Source of the DNA: Eublepharis macularius
Lineage: Eukaryota; Chordata; Lepidosauria; Squamata; Eublepharidae
Direction of reading: 5' to 3'
Assembly: GCF_028583425.1 (NCBI RefSeq)
Contig: NC_072806.1
Span: 37,494,001 to 37,558,000 of the forward strand
DNA length: 64,000 bases
In this document: in pieces, positions 22,414 through 30,699 of the stretch
Layout of the letters: every line of letters starts with the position of its first letter
Numbering within the stretch: the first letter of the stretch is position 1
The notes under the pieces: generated by a model
Told to the model about the DNA's origin: nothing
Databases searched by the model: none
What the model saw: the letters and a program-made list of their open reading frames with translations, nothing else
Program-made: the position numbers and the translations under genes

Positions 22414-22668
22414 GTTGTAGATTTTCCGGGCTGTATGGCCGTGATCTTGGCATTGTAGTTCCTGACGTTTCGCCAGCAGCTGTGGCTGGCATCTTCAGAG
22501 GCGTAGCACCAAAAGACAGAGATCTCTCAGTGTCAATATGTGGAGAAAATGTTAGCAGGTAACAGCTGCTAGTGAAACATCAGGAACTACAATGCCAAGA
22601 CCACAGCCATACAGCCCAGAAAATCTACAACAACTAACGTTCTCCAGCTGTGAAAGCCTTCGACATTA
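22414..22668 (+). mobile_element. Long-inverted-repeat element in the SINE (11-bp duplication), possibly Penelope-like
   Basis: The left end 'gttgtagattttccgggctg' and the internal right arm 'cagcccagaaaatctacaac' are inverted copies, and the match continues inward for about 60 bp. Past the right arm lies a further 40 bp ending 'gtgaaagccttcgacatta'. The 11-bp ataataacata at 22403-22413 recurs at 22669-22679. A long variable duplication and an asymmetric tail suit a reverse-transcribed element better than a DNA transposon. Assignment to Penelope-like elements is from memory of similar squamate repeats and is tentative. Confidence 0.6.
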
Positions 22669-22765
22669 ATAATAACATACTTTGTAAACTGCTCTGAGTG
22701 GGCATTAAGTTGTCCTGAAGGGCAGTATATAAGTAGTCGAATATTGTTATTATCGTTATCATTAT

Positions 22766-22801
22766 CAAGTGATGTCTCTGCACCAGTCTGTGGGTATGCT
22801 C
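22766..22801. repeat. Left flank of a dispersed repeat split by element B
   Basis: The sequence up to tgctc continues after the retrotransposon at 29774 ('tgctcctgcgtttcacaggg'), a GC-rich block typical of the MITEs at 40.8-42.2 kb. Removing element B and one copy of its target restores continuity. Confidence 0.55.
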
Positions 22802-23207
22802 TGTCAGGTTCAGTGGGTATCTGTCTCCATTTTCTAATGCTTCTAGTGTTTAAGTGCTTTCCCCACAGGTGCACAAGTTCCCAAGCAGACTTCTCACCGA
22901 ACGAGATTGTTTGTCTAACAACGTTCCATCCCAGATTGGCCTTGACAGAGTCCAGCTTCCCAAGACTGAAAGATGTTGTTTTGAGAACTGTGGGGGGAGG
23001 CTGGCTCAGCTGGGAACTGTTACTTTGTACCTCATGATTTGCTCTTCATTGGTAACAATGCTTTTGTACCATCCTGGATCCCTTATCCAGGACAGTGGAC
23101 TATAATGGGTCATTTCTACAGTAAAGTTTCCTTATTCAAACAATGGACTCTTGTTTGCTTGTAGAGGAGAACCTGTAGGAAGGATATTATTTAGCCACAG
23201 TCTGACA
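22802..23207 (+). repeat. 5' LTR of element B
   Basis: It begins tgtcaggttcagtggg and ends agccacagtctgaca. Compared with the 3' LTR it lacks one T (in 'gattgtttgtc') and has 'gcttttg' where the other has 'gctcttg'. The RNA start is predicted at about 23048 because the 11 bases from there pair with the primer site. An AGTAAA at 23120-23125 could act as the poly(A) signal. No strong TATA box is visible upstream of 23048. Confidence 0.97.
23048..23058 (+). promoter_or_regulatory. Predicted RNA 5' end and self-primer of element B
   Basis: The 11 bases attggtaacaa are the exact reverse complement of ttgttaccaat at 23210-23220. In Tf1/sushi elements the first 11 nt of the genomic RNA fold back and prime minus-strand synthesis. 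This predicts the R region starts here. Confidence 0.8.
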
Positions 23208-23209
23208 TT

Positions 23210-23220
23210 TTGTTACCAAT
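23210..23220 (+). other. Primer-binding site of element B (self-priming type)
   Basis: ttgttaccaat lies 2 nt after the 5' LTR, where a tRNA primer site would be. It does not start with TGG as tRNA sites do. It pairs perfectly with 11 nt in the LTR, and the base on each side mismatches. Confidence 0.85.
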
Positions 23221-23221
23221 C

Positions 23222-23314
23222 ATGTCTCAGTCGGGCCCAGCGGAATCCAAAGCCGTCCCAGACAGGGATCCTTTGTTTGAGTCGTATGCGTCTCCCGACA
23301 ACCCACAAGTGTAA
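23222..23314 (+). other. Presumed N-terminal end of gag, closed by an in-frame stop
   Basis: The ATG at 23222 is the first start codon after the primer site. It opens a frame of 30 codons beginning MSQSGPAES, stopped by TAA at 23312-23314. The same frame is open again from 23315 to the gag stop at 25907, with proline-rich composition like the rest of gag. The simplest reading is that gag once started here and one nonsense change closed it. A short upstream frame, readthrough or a downstream start remain possible. Confidence 0.65.
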
Positions 23315-23530
23315 CCCCAAGAACTTCAAACACCTGCACCAGCAGGGAACGGAGCTTCAACTACTACTCCGCCTCTAATCGATCTCGGCAGTGGGGAGGA
23401 AAAACCGAAGGCCTCCAAGCCAACGGCCACCACCATCCCCTTGTTCTCGTTACCTACACCTTCGGAGTGGGGACCCAGACCCCGAGAAACGAGGGAGCGC
23501 AGGACCAGTGGGGTGCACCAGCAATTACCC

Positions 23531-25909
23531 ATGGACGGGCGTCGAAGCCTAGAGACAGTCCCTGAATTGGACAGTAGCCAACCATGGCTGTTTTGGAATA
23601 GGACGACCGAGCAAACAGAATGGGACACGTCCCGCCGCGGTATCCTAAGTTGGGATTATTCGGAACTCACTCCGTGGTCGGAGCAACCAGAGGTTTCCGA
23701 ACAAAGTTGGGTGCAGATGCAACATCGCACTCTTGCTGTGGATTCCGGCATTTCGGCAGTTACGGGACTAGCCAAAGGGATTCTAGCAGCGAGATCGCAA
23801 GGCGATCAGGGAGACCCTCCACCTTGGGGGCCAATTTCCCCGGTGGTAGCAGTCGCAGGGGGCTCCACGACGGACCAACCGGGTCCCAGTAGAGTTCAAT
23901 TGCTGGAAGCTAGGTTGGTCGATATGGAACAAAGCCTAGCCCATGCTATACATTTACTCTCATTGATGGTGGCGGGAGAGAGACCATCACCAGAAGAGAT
24001 GGCTATACAAATAGCCACCCTGCAAAGTGTAATTTCCAATCCGGGGGAACCTGCCCCGTTGCAGCCGCCGCCCTCAAACGAGTCTCCCGTGCAGCCCCCA
24101 GACGAGCCTTCCGAATCGGAGGAAGAGGGGGAGCCCTGCCCTGGAGAGCCGGGAGAGACTCCAACGGAAACCCCTAGGCCGGACGAGGTTCCGCATTCCG
24201 GGGATACTCCAGTGGAAGTTCCAGGAGGGAGTGGAGAGGAGCCAACCCGCCCGACAGAGTCGCCGGTGGTACCCCCTCCAACTTCCCCGATAACGGTCCG
24301 GCCGGACCAGCCAGAAGAGCCTCCAGCTCCCCCAAGGGAGGGAACGCCACACCAAACTCCAGTAATCATTCCCATACAACAAATCCTAGGGGAGGATCAA
24401 CCAGTGGAGGTCGTACCACGAGAACAACCTCCAGGTCCCAGACCAACGACGCCGGGAGGGGCAAGCCCGCGCGGCCCAGCACCCATCAGGCCTTCGCCGC
24501 AGCGGCCCCTCCCGCTTCGACCACAACTAATACCACTACAGCAGCCGGTAAGACTACCTCCAATGCAACCTGTATTCCCACCTCCCGATCAACTATTACA
24601 GCCTATACCACTTCGACCCCGCCGACCCGCACCGCAGCGACCAATCATGGCCCAACCTGTTCGGCCACCTCCAGCCCAACCGGTGCTGCCACCGCCAGCA
24701 CAACCGGGGCTGCCGCCGCCAGCCCACCCGGTGATACCGCCGCCAGCACAACCGGTGCTGCCGCCACCGGCCCAACCGGTGCTGCCACCGCCAGCACAAC
24801 CAGTGCCACCACCACCAGCCCAACCGGTAAGGCCCCCTCCGATACGCCCCGTCCCGTATCTACCACCGCCGCCGGGGGCCCCCGGGCAACCATTACTGCC
24901 GCAACAGCTATGGCCCCAACAGCCTCCTCCCGTGCAGCCAGCGCCACTGACCATTCCGATGGACTATTACCCCGCACCAGCCCCAAGGCAAGACCTTCCA
25001 ATGGGCTGGGTGAAACTGGAAGTTACTTTTGACGGAGATCCCTCGAAACTGGGATTTTTTCTGGTACAAGTAGTACAGTTCTTCAATCGATGGGGACATC
25101 TTTTTGGGAGTGAGGCCAGCCAGATTGAACATCTCGGTTCACGGTTACAAGGCAAAGCGGCAGACTGGTATGTAGGACTATACAATATTGGGGCCCCGGA
25201 ACTTAATACCTTACAAGGGTTGGTGGATGCTATCCGGGCTCAATACGAAGACCCCTTAGAAGAAACCAGAGCCCGAACAGAATTGCAAGCCATTAGGCAA
25301 GGCAGCATGTCGGCTAGAGACTATGTTACAAAATTCCGACAGCTAGCCGCTAAATGTCCTAGATGTGAAGAATCCACTAAAATAATCCTGTTCAAACAAG
25401 GGCTGAACCCGAAACTTCTGGATAGAGCCCTCATGCAAGACAATCCTCCTACTTTGTTGGGATGGATTCAACTCACATGTGAAGTTGAAAATCGGATATT
25501 GGAGGTCCGCTTAGTTGAACAACAACAACAAACGGGACAAAGACGCCCCTTAACTTTGCAGAAGGGAGGACGAGGTACTGGATACGCGACCCGCGGAGCG
25601 AGGGATGCTAGATGGCAACAGGGTTTGTGTTTGCAATGCGGGCAAGCCGGCCACTTTGCGGCACAATGCCCGTATCGGCCTGTGCAAAGACCTCCGCTCC
25701 AACTAAGGCGTCCAACCCCTGCTCCATTCCCCACGTTACAACGCCCAACACCCGCTCCCCGATCGGGTAGAGGCCGTGGCATCTCCCAGCGACCTGCCCC
25801 AGACAGAGGATTGGAGGCAGAAGAGCTTATGGAATACGACCCTGCTACCCCAAATATAGAAGGGAACCCAGAAAGCCCCCAGTCGGGAAACGAAATGGAT
25901 CTGTTGTAA
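23531..25909 (+). CDS. gag: Gag protein of element B
   Basis: From the first ATG after the in-frame stop the frame gives 792 residues; without that stop it would start at 23222. Domains in order: an N-terminal region rich in acidic residues and proline; a run of about nine 8-residue proline repeats of type PPPAQPVL (residues about 380-445); the retrotransposon capsid domain (about 495-660, with GKAADWYVGLY and ARDYVTKFRQL); and a CCHC zinc knuckle CLQCGQAGHFAAQCP (C700, C703, H708, C713). Gag would form the particle and bind RNA. A G-GGA-AAC heptamer near its 3' end links it to pol. The architecture resembles the gag-derived part of PEG10. Confidence 0.93.
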   Translation: MDGRRSLETVPELDSSQPWLFWNRTTEQTEWDTSRRGILSWDYSELTPWSEQPEVSEQSWVQMQHRTLAVDSGISAVTGLAKGILAARSQGDQGDPPPWGPISPVVAVAGGSTTDQPGPSRVQLLEARLVDMEQSLAHAIHLLSLMVAGERPSPEEMAIQIATLQSVISNPGEPAPLQPPPSNESPVQPPDEPSESEEEGEPCPGEPGETPTETPRPDEVPHSGDTPVEVPGGSGEEPTRPTESPVVPPPTSPITVRPDQPEEPPAPPREGTPHQTPVIIPIQQILGEDQPVEVVPREQPPGPRPTTPGGASPRGPAPIRPSPQRPLPLRPQLIPLQQPVRLPPMQPVFPPPDQLLQPIPLRPRRPAPQRPIMAQPVRPPPAQPVLPPPAQPGLPPPAHPVIPPPAQPVLPPPAQPVLPPPAQPVPPPPAQPVRPPPIRPVPYLPPPPGAPGQPLLPQQLWPQQPPPVQPAPLTIPMDYYPAPAPRQDLPMGWVKLEVTFDGDPSKLGFFLVQVVQFFNRWGHLFGSEASQIEHLGSRLQGKAADWYVGLYNIGAPELNTLQGLVDAIRAQYEDPLEETRARTELQAIRQGSMSARDYVTKFRQLAAKCPRCEESTKIILFKQGLNPKLLDRALMQDNPPTLLGWIQLTCEVENRILEVRLVEQQQQTGQRRPLTLQKGGRGTGYATRGARDARWQQGLCLQCGQAGHFAAQCPYRPVQRPPLQLRRPTPAPFPTLQRPTPAPRSGRGRGISQRPAPDRGLEAEELMEYDPATPNIEGNPESPQSGNEMDLL
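24640..24860 (+). repeat. 24-bp coding minisatellite in gag
   Basis: About nine tandem units of 24 bp, for example 'ccgccagcacaaccggtgct', encode PPPAQPV followed by L, G-L, I, P or R. Units vary by single codons. This also creates long antisense open frames of glycine-rich composition, which are not genes. Confidence 0.9.
25885..25891 (+). promoter_or_regulatory. -1 ribosomal frameshift site GGGAAAC
   Basis: In the gag frame it reads G GGA AAC, the canonical X XXY YYZ form. It lies six codons before the gag stop (25907-25909), inside the gag/pol overlap, because the pol frame is open through this point. Five nucleotides downstream ggatctgt (25897-25904) can pair with acagatcc (25923-25930), a perfect 8-bp stem with an 18-nt loop holding GGGCCC. 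C-runs after the stem could pair with the loop to give a pseudoknot. PEG10 uses the same heptamer. Confidence 0.85.
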
Positions 25910-25980
25910 AAGGGCCCAAACGACAGATCCACTCCCGACCCGTCCCAACCAGGGACCGGCCGCATGGGTCCATATTATTC

Positions 25981-28900
25981 ATGCCAGTGACTTTGCTAAA
26001 CCCCGAAAGGAAAATGCACATCCGTGTACAAGCCCTCATTGACTCAGGCTGTTCAAGAGACATCATCGCCCCAGCCCTAGTCAATGGACTAGTATTGCCA
26101 ATCCGGGAATTACAAAACCCAGTCATTTTCGAGCAAATGGATGGTACCAACATGAACCCCGTCACTACAGAAACAGTCCCAGTGGTGACGGGCATGGGCC
26201 AACACTGGGAAAAAAGGTCGTTTGTCATCAGTACAACAGCCAAATACCCGTTAATTTTGGGCAGCAAGTGGCTATGCGATCACAACCCCTACATAAATTG
26301 GGCAGAAGGTAGTATCACCTTCACCCACGCCAACTGTGAAAGCCATCGGTGGAACCAGAATTGGGGTAGTGATCCAACTCACACCGAAAAGGCTCTTCTC
26401 ACCCAAGAAGAAATAAATCAAATACCCAAATGCTACTGGTCCTATTTGAAGGCTTTCTCCGAAGAAGAAGCGGACACTCTACCCCCGCACAGACGAACTG
26501 ATTGCGCCGTCGAAATCTTACCAGGAGCCTCACTACCCAAAGGCCGACTCTACCCTATGAGTCTCCATGAATGGGAAGAACTCCGTAAATTCATTGACAC
26601 CAATCTTCACAGAGGGTTCATCCGTCCAGCCAATAGTCCCCATGCAGCCCCGGTACTCTTCGTGAAGAAAAAAGACGGGGGACTTCGACTGTGCACAGAC
26701 TTTAGGGGACTTAATGCTGTGTCGACCAACAACGCCTATCCCATCCCGCTCGTCCGGGACCTTCTCAACGTCGTGGCGCAAGGTAAGATCTTTACAAAAT
26801 TGGATTTAAAAGATGCTTACTTCCACGTCCGTATCAAGGCGGGAGATGAGTGGAAAACCGCGTTTAATACACCCCTCGGACAATATGAATACTTAGTTAT
26901 GCCTTTTGGATTGACGGGAGCCCCGTCTGTATTCATGTCCATGATAAATGAAGTACTACATGAATTTTTATATAAAGGAGTGGTGGTGTATCTTGATGAT
27001 GTGTTAATTTACTCAGACTCTGAGGAGGACCACATTCAACTAGTTCAAAAGGTCCTGGCCACTCTAATGAGTAATAAATTGCCCATCAAGCTATCCAAAT
27101 GTGAATTCCATAAAACTGAACTCACTTACCTTGGTTACTGTATATCTCAAGAAGGTTTAAAAATGGATCCAACCAAAATACAAGCGATCCAAGAATGGCA
27201 AACTCCCACTACCCGTAAAGAACTGCAGTCTTTCTTGGGATTTGCCAACTTCTATAGAGACTTTATTGCAAACTTCGCGCAAATCACGCTCCCCTTAACA
27301 GAACTGTTAAAAACCAAAGATAAAGGGGACCAAGCAAAGAAACCCTCCTCCAAATTACAATGGACACCCGATTGCCAAACAGCCTTTGAATGTCTGAAAG
27401 GGCAATTTGTAACAGAACCCATTCTCTGCCACCCCAACGAGAACTACCCTTTCATAGTACAGGTCGATGCCAGCGATACTGCAATTGGAGGAGTCTTATT
27501 GCAGAAGGGGGAGGATGGGAAACTGCGGCCTTGTGCATTCCTATCAAGGAAGTTTTCGGAGGCTGAAAGGAATTGGAATGTGTGGGAGAAGGAAGCCTTT
27601 GCAGTAAAAGCAGCCCTCACTAACTGGCGGCATTGGTTGGAGGGGGCGCGCCACCCCTTTGAGGTTTGGACAGACCATAAAAATCTGGAGGCCCTTCGAA
27701 GCCCCCGCAGATTAAATGCCAAACAATTACGGTGGGCAGAATTCTTCTCCAAATTCAATTTCACTTTGAATTACCTCCCGGGCAAAACTAACTTTCTTGC
27801 GGACGCCCTATCGCGCATGCCCCAGCACAGAAGCAAACGGGAGGAGACTATAGACACTGTCTTCTCACCTACGCAATTGGGAGGCGTGGTAACTACACGC
27901 AGCCGCGCAGTCCAGCCCCTCCCGCACAGTCAAGAGTGGAAAACGAAACTTAAGGCTGAGGTGGAAAAGGAGGGGGATAAAATACCCAAATCCAAGCTGA
28001 ATCAATCACCACAGGGGTATTGGTTATCCGGAAATAGATTTTATGTACCCGACAGCCTACGAAAAGAGGTCTTACAGCGGTGTCATGATGCCCCCACTGC
28101 AGGACACTATGGGTACTTGAAAACGCTGCATTTAATACAACGGCAATTCTGGTGGCCGGGCATGCGCAAAGACATTTCCCAATACGTCGCCTCCTGCCCC
28201 ATTTGCCTCAGCGCCAAAACCCGCAAGGGAAAACCTCCGGGGCTATTGCAACCCTTGGAAACGCCCAACAAACCTTGGGAAACGATATCCATGGACTTCA
28301 TCACTGATTTGCCAGTATCCAAGGGACATAACTGCATTTTAGTGGTAGTGGATCTGTTTTTCAAACAAGCCCATTTCATTCCATGTACCACTATACCTAC
28401 CGCTCGAAAACTGGCAGATCTATTCTTAAAACACGTTGTAAAATTACATTCTTTTCCGTCCAAGGTCATTTCGGATCGCGGCGGACAATTCGTTGCCAAC
28501 TTCTGGCGGGAGCTTTTACAGATGTTAAATATTGAACAAGGAATCAGTTCAAGCCACCACCCACAAACCGACGGGCAGTCCGAAAAAACTAATCAAATCT
28601 TAGAGCAATTCCTTCGTTGCTACATCAACTTCCAACAAGATAACTGGGTGGACCTCCTCCCTCTAGCAGAGTTTTCATACAACAACAGTGTACATGCCTC
28701 TACAGGAGAAGCCCCTTTCAAAGTTGTGTACGGAGCCCACTTTAACCCTTTTCCACTGGACGCTCCCCCTTCCTTTTCCCCGACTTCGCCAGATGTGTCT
28801 TCTTGGTGGGGGGAGGCAGCCCAACAATGGACTCTCATTAAAAAACACCTCGAGAAAGCCAAACAGGATTACAAAAAGTACGCCGATCGCCACCGTGCGG

Positions 28901-29355
28901 CCGAATGGGATTTGCAGCCTGGTGATCATGTTTATATATTCACCAAAAATCTAAAACTAGCACAAGTCAGCCGCAAACTAGCCTTAAAATTCCTCGGACC
29001 TTTTACAGTGCGCAAAGTGATCAACAAAGTGACTGTTGCTGTAAATTTACCCAAAAATCTGCGCCATGTACATGATACATTCCATGTCAGCCTGTTGAAG
29101 AAGGCTCCAACAGATGATAAATGGCACGTCAAAGCTCCACCCATTCCAACGTTAATTGATGATCAAATACACTATGAAGTACAACAAATTCTGGACTCTA
29201 AAATCAAACGCAATCAGTTATTTTACCTCATCAGGTGGAAGGACTTTGACTCTGGGTTTGATGAGTGGGTGAATTCTGTACATGTTCATGCTCCTAGATT
29301 AACCAAAGCTTTTCATACTCGCTATCCATATAAACCTGGGGGAGATTTATTTTAA
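25981..29355 (+). CDS. pol: Pol polyprotein of element B: protease, RT, RNase H, integrase, chromodomain
   Basis: The frame from the ATG at 25981 has 1,124 residues; as a -1 product it would begin near 25892 and add about 30. Domains: aspartic protease LIDSGCS (D21); RT with KLDLKDAYFHVRI, LVMPFGLTGAP and YLDD (337-340); RNase H VDASDTAIGG (D496) and WTDHKNLEAL; integrase zinc site H702, H709, C739, C742; catalytic D772, D832 and E868, with exactly 35 residues between the last two; chromodomain from about 1060 (HYEVQQILDSK, YLIRWKDF, DEW). The chromodomain should bind modified histone tails and steer insertion. One oddity is VVVDLFFKQ, where element C has VVVDLFSKQ: F794 replaces the usual serine in the integrase core. 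Confidence 0.96.
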   Translation: MPVTLLNPERKMHIRVQALIDSGCSRDIIAPALVNGLVLPIRELQNPVIFEQMDGTNMNPVTTETVPVVTGMGQHWEKRSFVISTTAKYPLILGSKWLCDHNPYINWAEGSITFTHANCESHRWNQNWGSDPTHTEKALLTQEEINQIPKCYWSYLKAFSEEEADTLPPHRRTDCAVEILPGASLPKGRLYPMSLHEWEELRKFIDTNLHRGFIRPANSPHAAPVLFVKKKDGGLRLCTDFRGLNAVSTNNAYPIPLVRDLLNVVAQGKIFTKLDLKDAYFHVRIKAGDEWKTAFNTPLGQYEYLVMPFGLTGAPSVFMSMINEVLHEFLYKGVVVYLDDVLIYSDSEEDHIQLVQKVLATLMSNKLPIKLSKCEFHKTELTYLGYCISQEGLKMDPTKIQAIQEWQTPTTRKELQSFLGFANFYRDFIANFAQITLPLTELLKTKDKGDQAKKPSSKLQWTPDCQTAFECLKGQFVTEPILCHPNENYPFIVQVDASDTAIGGVLLQKGEDGKLRPCAFLSRKFSEAERNWNVWEKEAFAVKAALTNWRHWLEGARHPFEVWTDHKNLEALRSPRRLNAKQLRWAEFFSKFNFTLNYLPGKTNFLADALSRMPQHRSKREETIDTVFSPTQLGGVVTTRSRAVQPLPHSQEWKTKLKAEVEKEGDKIPKSKLNQSPQGYWLSGNRFYVPDSLRKEVLQRCHDAPTAGHYGYLKTLHLIQRQFWWPGMRKDISQYVASCPICLSAKTRKGKPPGLLQPLETPNKPWETISMDFITDLPVSKGHNCILVVVDLFFKQAHFIPCTTIPTARKLADLFLKHVVKLHSFPSKVISDRGGQFVANFWRELLQMLNIEQGISSSHHPQTDGQSEKTNQILEQFLRCYINFQQDNWVDLLPLAEFSYNNSVHASTGEAPFKVVYGAHFNPFPLDAPPSFSPTSPDVSSWWGEAAQQWTLIKKHLEKAKQDYKKYADRHRAAEWDLQPGDHVYIFTKNLKLAQVSRKLALKFLGPFTVRKVINKVTVAVNLPKNLRHVHDTFHVSLLKKAPTDDKWHVKAPPIPTLIDDQIHYEVQQILDSKIKRNQLFYLIRWKDFDSGFDEWVNSVHVHAPRLTKAFHTRYPYKPGGDLF

Positions 29356-29366
29356 GGGGGGCAGAA
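29354..29366 (+). other. Polypurine tract of element B
   Basis: aaggggggcagaa lies directly before the 3' LTR and overlaps the pol stop codon. This is the expected plus-strand priming site. Confidence 0.75.
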
Positions 29367-29773
29367 TGTCAGGTTCAGTGGGTATCTGTCTCCATTTTCT
29401 AATGCTTCTAGTGTTTAAGTGCTTTCCCCACAGGTGCACAAGTTCCCAAGCAGACTTCTCACCGAACGAGATTGTTTTGTCTAACAACGTTCCATCCCAG
29501 ATTGGCCTTGACAGAGTCCAGCTTCCCAAGACTGAAAGATGTTGTTTTGAGAACTGTGGGGGGAGGCTGGCTCAGCTGGGAACTGTTACTTTGTACCTCA
29601 TGATTTGCTCTTCATTGGTAACAATGCTCTTGTACCATCCTGGATCCCTTATCCAGGACAGTGGACTATAATGGGTCATTTCTACAGTAAAGTTTCCTTA
29701 TTCAAACAATGGACTCTTGTTTGCTTGTAGAGGAGAACCTGTAGGAAGGATATTATTTAGCCACAGTCTGACA
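29367..29773 (+). repeat. 3' LTR of element B
   Basis: It begins tgtcaggttcagtggg, ends agtctgaca, and differs from the 5' LTR at two positions only. The target copy tgctc follows at 29774-29778. Confidence 0.97.
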
Positions 29774-30127
29774 TGCTCCTGCGTTTCACAGGGGCCAATT
29801 TGGGTCCCTCTGGATTGCAGCAGCATGCCCACCACCGGGTACGATGTCACTCAAGGAAGTGATATCATCATGCCCAGCAGCGGGCATGCACCCGCCCTTC
29901 ACAGGGGCTAATTTCAGCCCCTGGGAAGGGCAGGACATGCCAACTGCCAGGTGTGATGATGTCACTCCCTTGACTGAGATGGTCGCACCCATGAGGAGCG
30001 TGCCCGCTGCATGCTGGGTGGGGAGCCTTCTTGCCTCCAGGGCCTGTTCCCTGTGGCCTTTTCTCCCAGCTGACCAGGTAAGTGGGGCGGAGGGGGGAGG
30101 CTGGGAGCAGGGGATCTGGCAGCCCTA
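29774..30127 (+). mobile_element. Right part of a GC-rich MITE split by element B
   Basis: It shares blocks such as 'ttcacaggggccaatttggg' and 'gatgatgtcactccc' with the elements at 40841 and 41857, and ends 'ggatctggcagcccta', resembling the family's CTGGCAACCCTA terminus. The left part is the short stretch before 22802. Confidence 0.55.
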
Positions 30128-30690
30128 CTTTTCTTCCATCTTTAAGGGCCACCTGATCCTTTCCAGGTCTACCGGATTTTAATTGGACTCATGGGCAACT
30201 GAAGTTTATATAGGGGTACTAGAGCATAGAACGGTCTGCATGTTTTCCTTGGCTTTGTTTATTTAGTAGTAGAATTATATTCTTATCCCCATAAGTAAAA
30301 CAACTGGAAACATCCCTTTATCTTTTGAACACAGTGTAAGCAGTCAGCCCAGCCTTCGCCAGTTGTACAGCAGTTTTCATATAGCTGCATGTGATATTAA
30401 AAGTGTACAAGCCTCTGGAGTTTAAAATGGCTGCTGTATTGCCACCAGAGAGCCCCTGCCCTTGCTACATCCCGCCCTGGAGGACCAGGCATGCAAGGAA
30501 TGCTGCCCTGGAATGCAGAGTGACAGCAGCTTGATTGGATCTACTGTCTCCCCGGCCCCACCAGTGCCCAGAGCAACAAAGGCCTCGCAGAGTCACCCCC
30601 ACTTAGCACATTCCTTTCCCTCCTTCCGTGATGAGATCTCCTGACCATGATTGAGGAGCTAATCAAATGACATTCATAAGTATAGACAGT
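30128..30690. other. Non-coding stretch, nothing recognised
   Basis: No exon or repeat terminus was recognised. Confidence 0.5.
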
Positions 30691-30699
30691 CGTTCCTGG

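Larger units (their letters stand above)
21657..22750 (+). repeat. Sauria-type SINE, interrupted twice
   Basis: Three pieces join into one SINE: 21657-21787 (A box 'tggtgtagtggttaaaagc', B box 'gggtttgattccccgct'), 22372-22413 ('ttcacagggtgttttgttg') and 22669-22750 ('actgctctgagtgggcatta' to 'aatattgttatt'). The first gap is an LTR-like insertion and the second a long-inverted-repeat element; both have target duplications made from SINE sequence. An inverted scrap of the A box lies just upstream (about 21641-21655). Confidence 0.9.
22802..29773 (+). mobile_element. Element B: nearly intact Ty3/gypsy chromovirus of the Tf1/sushi group
   Basis: This is a 6,972-bp element with TG..CA LTRs of 406 and 407 bp and a perfect 5-bp target duplication tgctc (22797-22801 and 29774-29778). 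The two LTRs differ by one indel and one substitution, so insertion is recent. The order is LTR, self-primer binding site, gag, -1 overlapping pol (protease, RT, RNase H, integrase, chromodomain), polypurine tract, LTR. A chromodomain at the pol end and a fold-back primer site put it in the Tf1/sushi group, the source of the mammalian PEG10 and RTL genes. One in-frame stop lies near the presumed gag start; otherwise both frames are open. Confidence 0.97.

Noticed and set aside
23208..23225. tRNA primer-binding site for element B
   Set aside because: No TGG start; perfect pairing with the LTR 11-mer explains the site better.
23896..24954. Long antisense frames (up to 159 codons) over gag
   Set aside because: They are shadows of the proline-rich gag repeats, which read as glycine-rich on the other strand.
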